Shown here: positions 1 to 7,017 of the stretch, one piece after another
How the letters are laid out: every line of letters begins with the position of its first letter
Position numbering within the stretch: position 1 is the stretch's first letter
NCBI GenBank assembly: GCA_029250385.1
Contig: JAQXFJ010000251.1
Coordinates: 1 to 8,272 of the forward strand
Length of the DNA stretch: 8,272 nucleotides
Reading direction: 5' to 3'
Origin: Candidatus Poseidoniaceae archaeon
GTDB lineage: Archaea > Thermoplasmatota > Poseidoniia > Poseidoniales > Poseidoniaceae
Notes under the pieces: model-generated
What the model saw: only the letters and a program-made list of their open reading frames with translations
What the model was told of the DNA's origin: nothing
The model's database searches: none
Made by a program: the position numbers and the translations under genes

Positions 1-202
1 CGTGAGCATCCTCTTGAATCGCACAGTCAACTACTGCTTTAGCAGACTGATCGTGGCCAAGATGGATTACTTCTGAACCAGATGATTGAATCAATCTACG
101 CATCACATTGATTGCCGCATCATGACCGTCAAAAAGCGAGGCGGCAGTGATGATTCTTGGTGGACCAGTAGAGGTCTCAAACACCGGTTCATCTTCGGCC
201 AT
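1..202 (-). CDS. icmF: IcmF-type B12-dependent acyl-CoA mutase, N-terminal fragment (cut by window edge)
   Basis: Translating down from an ATG at 202 gives 67 codons open to the window edge. Residues 17-30 read IITAASLFDGHDAA, followed by INVMRR and EVIHLGHDQS. This is the start of a cobalamin-binding domain. The base-off motif DxHxxG appears as D25-G-H27-D-A-A30, with H27 the expected cobalt ligand; Ala replaces the final Gly. I remember the same 'SLFDGHDA' form from IcmF, the isobutyryl-CoA mutase in which a B12 domain, a MeaB-like GTPase chaperone and the substrate domain are fused in that order. A B12 domain at the N-terminus, as here, fits IcmF better than methylmalonyl-CoA mutase, where it is C-terminal or a separate subunit. 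IcmF enzymes rearrange isobutyryl-CoA/n-butyryl-CoA or related acyl-CoAs in the cytoplasm. A stop at 245-247 closes the frame upstream, and no other ATG fits. The gene follows the ABC-F gene by 45 nt. A stand-alone B12 subunit cannot be excluded without the rest. Confidence 0.8.
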   Translation of the reverse strand, partial: MAEDEPVFETSTGPPRIITAASLFDGHDAAINVMRRLIQSSGSEVIHLGHDQSAKAVVDCAIQEDAH

Positions 203-247
203 GATGCTTCGATAACCCAGCAGTTCATCAATCCAACCCTTGGGTCA

Positions 248-1924
248 TCAAATTTCTGAGATTTCATCTTCACCAAGTGGTGGTAATCCTTTCTTGGCCC
301 GGATATAATCGGTATAATTACCGTAATAGGTGGTTATGACACCATCTTGTAATTCCCAAATTCGATTGACGACTTGGTCAAGGAACCAGCGGTCGTGAGA
401 AACGGTTACTAAAGAGCCCTCATAACCAATCAAGGCTTCTTCTAAGGTATCCTTAGAATCCATGTCAAGGTGGTTGGTTGGCTCGTCCATCAGTAGTAGA
501 TTGTTTTCTTCAAGCAGTAGTTTGAGTAGGGCAACTCTTGCTCGCTCGCCACCAGATAATTGAGAAAGTTTGGAAGTGACTTGGTCGCTAGAAAACTGGA
601 ATCTACCTAATGCAGCGCGAATATCACCATACTGGAAATCAGGTCGTAATACTTCAATTTGCTCAACTGGATTAAGATTGAAATCAAGGGTTGCGTGGTC
701 TTGGTGGAAGTAGCCAATTTGGCAACCTGGGGCTAAGTCACGGACTCCCGAGTCAAGTTTCAAATCACCATTAATCATCTTTAGCAAGGTGGTTTTACCT
801 TGTCCATTACCACCAACAATACCAATTCTGTCACCTTTACGGATCTCTAAATCTTGATTATCTAGTATAGGTCTTTCTAGGCCCTCAAAGCGTTTTGAAC
901 CACCCTCAATGTGAAGCACATCCATGCTAGCCTTGTCAGTAGCTTCAAGATTGAGAATTAGTGGTTTACGTTTCTTTGGTACTCTATTTCGAAGCGCCTT
1001 TTGTTCCTGTTGAAGACGCTCAATCATCTTGTGTTTAGCAGATATTGATTTGTCGTATTTGTTAGCACGCTTCATTTGTTGTAGTGCGCCCATTGTCGAT
1101 TGAATCTTCTTTTCGACCGTTTTTATCCGGTCTGCCAGTGATGCTTCAGTAGCGATTTTTTGCTTGATAAATTGAGAGTAATTACCTTTCCATGGCCAAG
1201 CTCTGAGGTTATCAACTTCGATAATCCTAGTACATACTTGGTCAAGGAAATAACGATCGTGGGAAACAATCAGTTGAGCGCCTTGGAATTCTTTTAGGAA
1301 AGCCTCTAGCCATTCAGTAGTTTGAATATCAAGGTGATTGGTCGGCTCGTCGAGAAACATTACATCAACACCTGCCAGACCAACAAGCTGTCTTGCTAGA
1401 GCAAGTTTGGCTTTCTCTCCCCCAGACATTGAACTAACTGTCATGTCCATTGGGTGCTTGTCAAGTCCAAGTTCTTCAAGAATCCCCTTAGCAATTCCGG
1501 CAACATTGCCTCCGCCACTGCTCGCGAGCATTTGTTGTAATTCGCTGTAACGTTCGATAATTGGTTCCCAATCACCGTCATAGAATGATGGATCAACCAT
1601 TTGAGTCTCAATAGCAGCAATTTCTTCCTCGAGTTCTTGGAATTGTCGACCTTTACGGCCTAGTTCTTCTTCGATAGTGGAATTTGAATCAATATCTCGA
1701 ATTTGGGTGAGGTAAGCAAGCCTAATACCAGGGGCAAAATCGATGTCGCCGACATCTTGTTTTTGTTCACTTATGGTGTTGAGTAGGGTGGTTTTACCTG
1801 CTCCATTATGTCCCACAATACCAATTCTGTCACCATCATTGACAATCATGTTAATGTCTTTGAGTACATCAACAGGTCCGAAACTTCGGTCAACGCCCTC
1901 GACAGTTATCAGCTCGCGAACCAT
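248..1924 (-). CDS. ABC-F family ATPase, ribosome-associated translation factor type
   Basis: This 558-aa soluble protein has two tandem ABC ATPase domains and no membrane segment, which defines ABC-F proteins (EttA/Uup/YkpA group). Known members act at the ribosomal E site to relieve stalling or give antibiotic protection; they do not transport. First half: Walker A GHNGAGKTT at 38-46, signature SGGEKA at 167-172, Walker B with FLDEPTNHLD near 190-199, and SHDRYF at 221. A charged linker of about 90 residues (roughly 238-328, Lys/Gln-rich and helical) corresponds to the P-site tRNA interaction motif. Second half: GGNGQGKTT at 371-379, LSGGERA at 456-462, MDEPTNHLD at 479-487 and SHDRWF at 509-514. 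All catalytic elements are intact. The frame is open to a TTG at 1975, but ATG 1924 is preferred: it has a GGTGA Shine-Dalgarno 4 nt upstream and places the usual ABC-F N-terminus (VRELITVEGVDRSFG) at the start. The exact subfamily and target are not determinable here. Confidence 0.93.
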   Translation of the reverse strand: MVRELITVEGVDRSFGPVDVLKDINMIVNDGDRIGIVGHNGAGKTTLLNTISEQKQDVGDIDFAPGIRLAYLTQIRDIDSNSTIEEELGRKGRQFQELEEEIAAIETQMVDPSFYDGDWEPIIERYSELQQMLASSGGGNVAGIAKGILEELGLDKHPMDMTVSSMSGGEKAKLALARQLVGLAGVDVMFLDEPTNHLDIQTTEWLEAFLKEFQGAQLIVSHDRYFLDQVCTRIIEVDNLRAWPWKGNYSQFIKQKIATEASLADRIKTVEKKIQSTMGALQQMKRANKYDKSISAKHKMIERLQQEQKALRNRVPKKRKPLILNLEATDKASMDVLHIEGGSKRFEGLERPILDNQDLEIRKGDRIGIVGGNGQGKTTLLKMINGDLKLDSGVRDLAPGCQIGYFHQDHATLDFNLNPVEQIEVLRPDFQYGDIRAALGRFQFSSDQVTSKLSQLSGGERARVALLKLLLEENNLLLMDEPTNHLDMDSKDTLEEALIGYEGSLVTVSHDRWFLDQVVNRIWELQDGVITTYYGNYTDYIRAKKGLPPLGEDEISEI

Positions 1925-1928
1925 GTTA

Positions 1929-1933
1929 TCACC
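1929..1933 (-). promoter_or_regulatory. Shine-Dalgarno site of the ABC-F gene
   Basis: The minus strand reads GGTGA-TAAC-ATG. The GGTGA pairs with the 3' end of 16S rRNA and lies 4 nt before the ATG at 1924. It decides in favour of this start over the TTG at 1975. The ABC-F cistron therefore looks internal to a transcript and SD-led, unlike the candidate leaderless first genes nearby. Confidence 0.55.
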
Positions 1934-1980
1934 AAGCCTATCGGCCGATAACTGATTGATAAACAAAGTCCTCAAAAGAC

Positions 1981-2316
1981 TTAGTCAAATGAAGTAAATG
2001 CCCTAAGTATTCTTTGCCGCCGGGCTCTTTCTGCTCTTCGCTTGGATTCTAGTTCACGACGGGCTGCAATTTGTCCCTTCATCATGCCAGGACAGCCAAA
2101 TAAGCACACAGCCATTCCAAGTGCTCCACCAATACCGATTGATGATAGTAGTGGAAGTCCAAGAATCAGTGAGTTGGACAGCCCCAGTATTGTTCCCACA
2201 ATAATGCCAATCCCTAGCGGCTTTTGCAGTGTGCGAGTAAATAGAGAAGGTGAAGGGTTATGCTGAGCTGAATAGGTTTCATCTGCAAGAATTGGTACTT
2301 CGCCATCTATAGTCAT
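1981..2316 (-). CDS. Small two-helix membrane protein of unknown function
   Basis: I do not recognise this 111-aa protein. It has a hydrophilic N-terminus (1-32), two hydrophobic segments at about 34-54 (rich in G, I and L) and 57-76 separated by a Pro-containing turn, and then a strongly basic tail. In the tail, residues 84-105 contain about ten Arg/Lys, which suggests that side is cytoplasmic and that the N-terminus is cytoplasmic too (a helical hairpin). A Cys-x3-Cys pair (C71 and C75, in CLFGC) lies at the end of helix 2. There is no signal peptide. The start is ATG 2316, preceded by a TATA-like box at about -28. It lies 56 nt upstream of the ABC-F start and is probably cotranscribed with it, so a link between membrane and ribosome is conceivable but unproven. 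It reads as a real gene because it fills the gap between strong genes and has a clear membrane topology. Confidence 0.7.
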   Translation of the reverse strand: MTIDGEVPILADETYSAQHNPSPSLFTRTLQKPLGIGIIVGTILGLSNSLILGLPLLSSIGIGGALGMAVCLFGCPGMMKGQIAARRELESKRRAERARRQRILRAFTSFD

Positions 2317-2340
2317 TTAACTAAAAAACCCGTTGGCGGT

Positions 2341-2347
2341 TAATAAA
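2341..2347 (-). promoter_or_regulatory. Candidate archaeal TATA box for the membrane protein/ABC-F operon
   Basis: The minus strand carries TTTATTA centred 28 nt before the ATG at 2316. For an archaeal promoter this spacing puts the transcription start at or next to the ATG, giving a leaderless mRNA. No Shine-Dalgarno is visible before that ATG, which agrees. The box lies in the largest intergenic gap of the window (108 nt). Confidence 0.4.
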
Positions 2348-2424
2348 CTAAATGCCGAACTGCATGAAAACAGCGATAGTTGGAACTGTCATCCGGTAGG
2401 CGATTACCGCTTTGAGGGCAAGGT

Positions 2425-4341
2425 TTAGCCTTTTATTTTGGTAATCTCAGCTTCGTGATGGGTCAACAAATTACGCAGTTTGACCTTCATTGAAGGAGTT
2501 AACATGTCGTTGTCTGTAGTCCATTCTTCATGATCAAGAATTAGATTGGCGGCAACTTCATAGCCTTTCCAAACTGGTGATTTCATGTTATGCTCTTTTA
2601 GTTCTGCAAGTAACCACTCTTTGGTACTTTGTCGTCCGCAAATTTCTGCATTACTACCTGAAGCATCAATGCCTGCTGTGTTCATAGCGGCCTTCATGGC
2701 ATCCATGTTAGGATGGATGATTAGATAAGTTCGCAACATATCCTTGCCGTCAAGTACTGCTTGCTCAATCAGTGGAGATAATTTTACATTTTCTTCCAAA
2801 GGTGCAGGTGAGACATACTTGCCGTTTTCAAGTTTGAATTGACTCTTGACCCGTCCGGTGATTGCAAGGAAACCATCTTTGTCCAATTTACCAAGGTCTC
2901 CGGTTCTAAAGACACCAGGTTCGATAATAACTTCCTTAGTAGCAGCCTCATTATTCCAGTAACCCTTCATTACGTTAGGCCCGTGAACAATAATTTCGCC
3001 TTCATCAGGTCGGTCAGGGTCGTCCCAAGCATCGGTATCGATAGTGACCTTGACGCCATTAGCAACTTGGCCAACACAGCGTAGCTTGGATTTTCCTGGT
3101 CCAGACCAACCGTTAGCGGCAACTAGAGGAGCGGTTTCAGTCAGGCCATATCCTTCGTAGCAACTAAATCCAACTTGTTGGATAAATGCTGCTACATCAG
3201 GAGATAGTGCTGCTGCACCAGACATACAGAATCTGATGTTACCGCCAAATCGTGCTCTAACCTTAGACCAAACCAACTTATCATACAGTTTGTCAAAGAA
3301 TCCACTAGCAGGTACTGCGTCACACTCAACGCCGGCTTTGGCGATTCTTCGAGATGCATGTTTCTTGGCTTTACCAATAAGTATCTTCTTAACTCCAGTA
3401 GCTGCCTCAAACTGGCTGTTAACTCGGTCATAGAATTTGTTCCATACTCTAGGTACTGCAAGTAGTACTGCCGGTTTAATTTCAATACATTCATCAGCAA
3501 TCTTGGTGAGATCTGAAATCAAATTGATGTGAACTCCACACCTAATCATCCAATGCAAGTCAAAGGTGCTACCAAATGAGTGAGCCCAAGGTAAGAATGC
3601 GGCGTTTTTGTCGCCAACATAAATCTTGAATGCCGATTGGACACAAAGAATGTTGGATAGAGTATTCCAGTTAGTTAGCATAACTCCTTTTGGATTCCCT
3701 GTAGTTCCTGATGTGTAAATTAGTGTATTGAGAGCAAATGGGTCATCAGCGACTTCAAAGGTGTTTTCACTAGCTCGCCCAGCAGCGACAAATTCGCTCC
3801 ATGCGTGAACTTCAACACCTTCTGGAGGTAGTTTGTTGGCTGCTTCATCCCCAAGCAAGAGGATTCCACTATCAGGCCATGATGCTGCATCACTTGGAAG
3901 GTTATCGACCAACTTGTCTAGCACTGCAGTACTAGAAACTGCTAGCAGAGATGGAGTTGAATCATTGAGGATATATGCCCACTCAGAACCATGTTGGTGG
4001 GTGTACATAGCAGTATATGCTGCCCCAATTGCGTTAGCACCATATGATAGCGCAGCCCATTCAACAGAGTTGTCAAGAATTAGTGCAACTCTATCCCCAG
4101 TATTGACTCCAAGGTCGTTTAGACGCTTAGCTACAGATGTTGCTAATTCGCCAAATGTATTGTAGTCCAAATGTTGTCTAGGCATGCCTGGTTCTGGTAT
4201 ATATCCAAAACAAGGTTCATTGCCAAATCTCTCAACGCTAGTCATTAGCATTTGGTATAGTGTTCTAGGATCTTCTCCTTCAGGTCCTTTCCATTGTCGG
4301 TCGTCGGGCTGACGGGCCCATGCCATCTTCTCTTCTGCCAT
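2425..4341 (-). CDS. Long-chain fatty-acid--CoA ligase (AMP-forming), FAA1/COG1022 type
   Basis: This 638-aa acyl-adenylate-forming enzyme would activate fatty acids to acyl-CoA using ATP and CoA, at the cytoplasmic side of the membrane, for beta-oxidation or lipid synthesis. Visible core motifs are the P-loop YTSGTTGNPKG at 209-219 (A3), YEGYGLTETAP at 395-405 (A5), RTGDLG at 479-484 (A7), the hinge region ITGRVKSQFKLENGKYVSP near 494-512 (A8), and LTPSMK near 614-619 with K619 as the likely adenylation lysine (A10). The 'KLENGKYVSPAPLE' form and the length are typical of long-chain acyl-CoA synthetases rather than acetyl-CoA synthetases or peptide synthetases. The frame also permits a GTG two codons earlier (4347), directly after a TAG. 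ATG 4341 is preferred because a TATA-like box lies 28 nt upstream. Chain-length preference cannot be read from sequence. The gene lies 57 nt after the glycosylase gene and probably has its own promoter. An IcmF-type acyl-CoA mutase gene lies further downstream. Confidence 0.92.
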   Translation of the reverse strand: MAEEKMAWARQPDDRQWKGPEGEDPRTLYQMLMTSVERFGNEPCFGYIPEPGMPRQHLDYNTFGELATSVAKRLNDLGVNTGDRVALILDNSVEWAALSYGANAIGAAYTAMYTHQHGSEWAYILNDSTPSLLAVSSTAVLDKLVDNLPSDAASWPDSGILLLGDEAANKLPPEGVEVHAWSEFVAAGRASENTFEVADDPFALNTLIYTSGTTGNPKGVMLTNWNTLSNILCVQSAFKIYVGDKNAAFLPWAHSFGSTFDLHWMIRCGVHINLISDLTKIADECIEIKPAVLLAVPRVWNKFYDRVNSQFEAATGVKKILIGKAKKHASRRIAKAGVECDAVPASGFFDKLYDKLVWSKVRARFGGNIRFCMSGAAALSPDVAAFIQQVGFSCYEGYGLTETAPLVAANGWSGPGKSKLRCVGQVANGVKVTIDTDAWDDPDRPDEGEIIVHGPNVMKGYWNNEAATKEVIIEPGVFRTGDLGKLDKDGFLAITGRVKSQFKLENGKYVSPAPLEENVKLSPLIEQAVLDGKDMLRTYLIIHPNMDAMKAAMNTAGIDASGSNAEICGRQSTKEWLLAELKEHNMKSPVWKGYEVAANLILDHEEWTTDNDMLTPSMKVKLRNLLTHHEAEITKIKG

Positions 4342-4365
4342 ACACACCTAGTGTAGTGGGAAGCA

Positions 4366-4371
4366 CTTAAA
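4366..4371 (-). promoter_or_regulatory. Candidate archaeal TATA box for the acyl-CoA ligase
   Basis: The minus strand reads GGATTTAAGTG; the TTTAAG core is centred about 27-28 nt before the ATG at 4341. This matches the spacing for a leaderless archaeal transcript and equals that seen before the membrane protein gene. An AGGTG precedes the ATG by only 3 nt, too close for a good Shine-Dalgarno. The core is short, so support is moderate at best. Confidence 0.3.
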
Positions 4372-4398
4372 TCCGGCGCCTGCGAAATTTAGCGAATT

Positions 4399-5169
4399 TT
4401 AACGGTTTTCTAACACTGAAATCACATTTGCCCGCCAATCAGCTCCATCATTTCGGTTGGCTAATGGGCTAGCAGGGCTTGGATGCCAACACGAAGTAAT
4501 AGCAATGGTTCGCCCACTTTTGGTCACACCATCACCAGATGTGCCAGCATCAAATGCTAGTCTTGCGCGTTTTTCTGCATACTTACCTACACCAATTATT
4601 CTAGTTATGCCCATGATTTCAACCACCTGCTTCAAATGCTCATCACAGGCTTCTAGTATTGGTTTCATTACCGCGCTTGGTAAATTATCCGGTGTTAGAT
4701 TTTTACCTGTTTCCCCAAGTAAAAGTAAGGGACAGTGATTAACCACAAAAATATTAGAAAATACCGCTTTACCATCGCCAAAATGGTTGAACATCAACGA
4801 CCATAAGCGTTGACCTGAAACTTCTTGTCGTTCAAGTGCTAAACCAATAATCGGGCGTTTCGGGTGAGCATTTACCGGCGTAGATAATTGATGTGGCTCA
4901 ATTGCTAATTTATCTCTAGCCATTTCAGTTGAACCAAATGGAACGCCAGTTTGGGCCATCCCCCATGGTCCAGGGTTCATTCCTAGCAGCAATGTTGTAG
5001 CACCCAGTCCACCCCACTTAGCGAGATATTGTTCATGGTGGGCCCATGCATAGTCTAGCGGATTAGTCGCATGACATACTGGAGTTTTTCGTTCAATCTT
5101 GGTAATTGATTTGTCACAAATACTAGACAGTTGTTGTGCTGCCTTGATTAGTTTGTCGACCGTATCCAC
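4399..5169 (-). CDS. SMUG1-like single-strand-selective uracil-DNA glycosylase
   Basis: This 256-aa enzyme of the uracil-DNA glycosylase superfamily (family 3, SMUG) would excise uracil and oxidised pyrimidines such as 5-hydroxymethyluracil from DNA to begin base-excision repair. The evidence is strong: GMNPGPWGMAQTGVPFG at 63-79 is nearly the vertebrate SMUG1 active-site motif (N65 positions water), NHCPLL at 144-149 is the base-recognition strand (N144), and WHPSPASPLAN at 228-238 is the DNA-intercalating HPSP loop with H229. An upstream NPLDYAWAHHEQY (36-48) also matches the SMUG1 N-terminal region (NPxxYAWExH). All active-site residues are intact. The start is GTG 5169; there is no in-frame ATG between the preceding stop and the first catalytic motif. 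The frame is continuous with the upstream radical SAM gene, separated only by its TGA. With a 48-nt gap and no evident promoter it is probably cotranscribed with that gene. SMUG proteins are common in animals, patchy in bacteria and, as far as I know, uncommon in archaea. Confidence 0.93.
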   Translation of the reverse strand: MDTVDKLIKAAQQLSSICDKSITKIERKTPVCHATNPLDYAWAHHEQYLAKWGGLGATTLLLGMNPGPWGMAQTGVPFGSTEMARDKLAIEPHQLSTPVNAHPKRPIIGLALERQEVSGQRLWSLMFNHFGDGKAVFSNIFVVNHCPLLLLGETGKNLTPDNLPSAVMKPILEACDEHLKQVVEIMGITRIIGVGKYAEKRARLAFDAGTSGDGVTKSGRTIAITSCWHPSPASPLANRNDGADWRANVISVLENR

Positions 5170-5217
5170 AGTGCTTGTACCGGCAGATGATACATGATAC
5201 TTCCGAGAGGTCAGCCC

Positions 5218-6993
5218 TCATTTTGTGAAGTAAACTTGGAAATCGTCTTGCCAATCAACACCTGCTGTTTCGAACCATGCCTGCGAGCTATCATATGATT
5301 TATCTGAGCCCTTGCGCTTTAGTTTAGCACGCTGACTTATTAATTTCCAAGCGGTTTTACTACCTATTCCTGGTATTGCTGATAGTTGCTTTTCAGTGAT
5401 ATTATCGTGGTTAAGACCGATTTCCATACCGGTAATGGACCTGGCCCCGTGACCAGTGACCAATATGTCTGACGATGATTCTAATGGTATCAGGTATTCA
5501 GTGCCAATCAGGATTGGATAAGCCCCGATCTGCCGGCCAAAGGTAATTCCTGCTTTACCATGGCAACCATGGTCAGTGTGCTTAGAGCCTAAGTGTGCAG
5601 GCAGTCTTGTTCGGCCACCGTGAGATTCCCAATGAACAGAGCGTAATATTTGGCCCAATGGAAATAACTTTTCCAGTAAAGGTTTGTCGATTTCATCTCT
5701 GACACTTTGTTTGAAATTATTGAATTCTTGTTGTGGTATTTCTTGGAAGCCTTCCCCTTCAACTTGCCTTATGTTGATTCTTCTGAGCAGTAATTTTTCG
5801 TTTCGTAATTCTTGTAATAAGGCGAAGTTTTTGTGATAAGTTTGTTTAGTTTCACCGTTAAGTCCAGCAATAAAATTCAATCCAGGTAGTAACTTTGGTA
5901 GTCCTCTTGAACCACGTTCTGCACCATATTTATTGATCAGGCGGATGGCGGTTTTCAACTGAGTGGAATCACAGTTTAGCCAATTTGCTTCGTGTACTGC
6001 AGTATCTGCTGATTCAAGACCAAACGATAACACAGCACCATCAGACAAAGTCTCAACCAATGTTTTGGTAATTTCTTCAGAAGGTTCTAGGTTTTCGGCG
6101 ATAATAGATGGGTTTCCATTATCGGTATGGAGGATTTCTAAGCGTTCATCATTGCGTAAGCCATGCAATAGTTTAGCAATTGGCTCAGGATTAGGTATTG
6201 GATACTCCAGTTCCTTTACTCCCTCGGCCATGTAGGTGTAAGTATCAGTCATGCCGCCTAATCGCACGTGTTTTACTCCGAGGTCGTGAGCTAGTCTAAC
6301 CTCCTGAATAATATCTTCAGGACTACGCCAAATAGGTACACCTTTCTTCGGCTCGATACAGAATTTACAACCACGCTTGTATCGAACACAGCCTTGGTAA
6401 ACTTCTACTTCATAGGTTAGTGGTCCTGGATTGGTTTCATTACCTAAATCAGGATGGAATTTAACCGCCTTACTTTGAGCACCCAAGTGAGCCCATTTAG
6501 TCCACTGTTCTGCGTCTCTGCGCATGTGTTTCCAAGCGCCATTAGTAAGGTAATTATCTAATGTAGCGTCGGTATCTTGAAGTGCTAAAAACAAATTTTT
6601 GCGCAATGGATTCCAACCTTGCTGACGCCATCCTCTAATTGCCCAGCCGCCAAGAATTGCCGGGATTTCGATAGGTAATGCACGAACTAAATCTTTCATT
6701 TCACGAACTGAAATAGGAGTGCCCCGAAGGTACTTTCCAGGAACCACCGCTCCGGCAATGCAAGCAAAACCATCCAAACTAGTCATCAAACTTTCAATGC
6801 CAGATTCGCCTTGTTCTCTAACAAGTTCTCGCCATTGATCTATAGTCATATATTGGTACTCGATATTGTGCTGCTCTAATACACCGCACAAGTAACGAAT
6901 GTGGAATCCAACATATGGAGGGACGCCAAAAGCCGCTGGCTCATCTTCATAACCATCGAGAACTAACCATTTTGGTGATTGGTGCTCGACCAT
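5218..6993 (-). CDS. Radical SAM protein with C-terminal helix-hairpin-helix (COG1031 type)
   Basis: This 591-aa protein matches a family known mainly from archaea and functionally uncharacterised. Residues 1-190 form an N-terminal region with a B12-binding-like look (VLDGYEDEPAAFG, then AILGGWAIRG at 112-121). The radical SAM core begins at about 195 with EVYQGCVRYKRGCKFCIEP; its cluster cysteines would be C202, C209 and C212, a C-x6-C-x2-C pattern instead of the usual C-x3-C-x2-C, which I recall as a family trait. Later core segments include RLGGMTD (244-250), LSFGLESAD (322-330) and LLPGLNFIAGLNGET (368-382). Residues 455-505 hold a His-rich stretch (HLGSKHTDHGCHGK) followed by GRQIGAYPILIG, possibly TRAM-like. 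A helix-hairpin-helix sits at 534-556 (LSAIPGIGSKTAWKL), implying nucleic-acid binding. The start is ATG 6993; an ATG 7 nt upstream is out of frame. With 24 nt after the Csl4-RRM gene, an RNA-related substrate (for example tRNA modification) is plausible but inferred. Confidence 0.88.
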   Translation of the reverse strand: MVEHQSPKWLVLDGYEDEPAAFGVPPYVGFHIRYLCGVLEQHNIEYQYMTIDQWRELVREQGESGIESLMTSLDGFACIAGAVVPGKYLRGTPISVREMKDLVRALPIEIPAILGGWAIRGWRQQGWNPLRKNLFLALQDTDATLDNYLTNGAWKHMRRDAEQWTKWAHLGAQSKAVKFHPDLGNETNPGPLTYEVEVYQGCVRYKRGCKFCIEPKKGVPIWRSPEDIIQEVRLAHDLGVKHVRLGGMTDTYTYMAEGVKELEYPIPNPEPIAKLLHGLRNDERLEILHTDNGNPSIIAENLEPSEEITKTLVETLSDGAVLSFGLESADTAVHEANWLNCDSTQLKTAIRLINKYGAERGSRGLPKLLPGLNFIAGLNGETKQTYHKNFALLQELRNEKLLLRRINIRQVEGEGFQEIPQQEFNNFKQSVRDEIDKPLLEKLFPLGQILRSVHWESHGGRTRLPAHLGSKHTDHGCHGKAGITFGRQIGAYPILIGTEYLIPLESSSDILVTGHGARSITGMEIGLNHDNITEKQLSAIPGIGSKTAWKLISQRAKLKRKGSDKSYDSSQAWFETAGVDWQDDFQVYFTK

Positions 6994-7017
6994 GAGCCAT
7001 GCTTGAAGTTCAACACT

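Noticed and set aside
1925..1975. N-terminal extension of the ABC-F protein from the TTG at 1975
   Set aside because: The ATG at 1924 has a well-spaced GGTGA Shine-Dalgarno and matches the usual ABC-F N-terminus; the extra 17 residues have no family support.
2323..2340. Weak stem (AACC/GGTT) followed by a run of six T on the minus strand
   Set aside because: The stem is only 4 bp and the T run lies between the TATA-like box and the ATG of the membrane protein gene. It could help end ligase transcripts, but the support is too thin to call a terminator.
2394..2409. Short inverted repeat CGGTA/TACCG downstream of the acyl-CoA ligase
   Set aside because: It is a 5-bp stem with a 6-nt loop and no following T run on the minus strand; this is within chance expectation.
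3192..3500. 102-aa frame on the minus strand inside the acyl-CoA ligase gene
   Set aside because: It overlaps the ligase in another frame across conserved enzyme sequence and has no recognisable motif.
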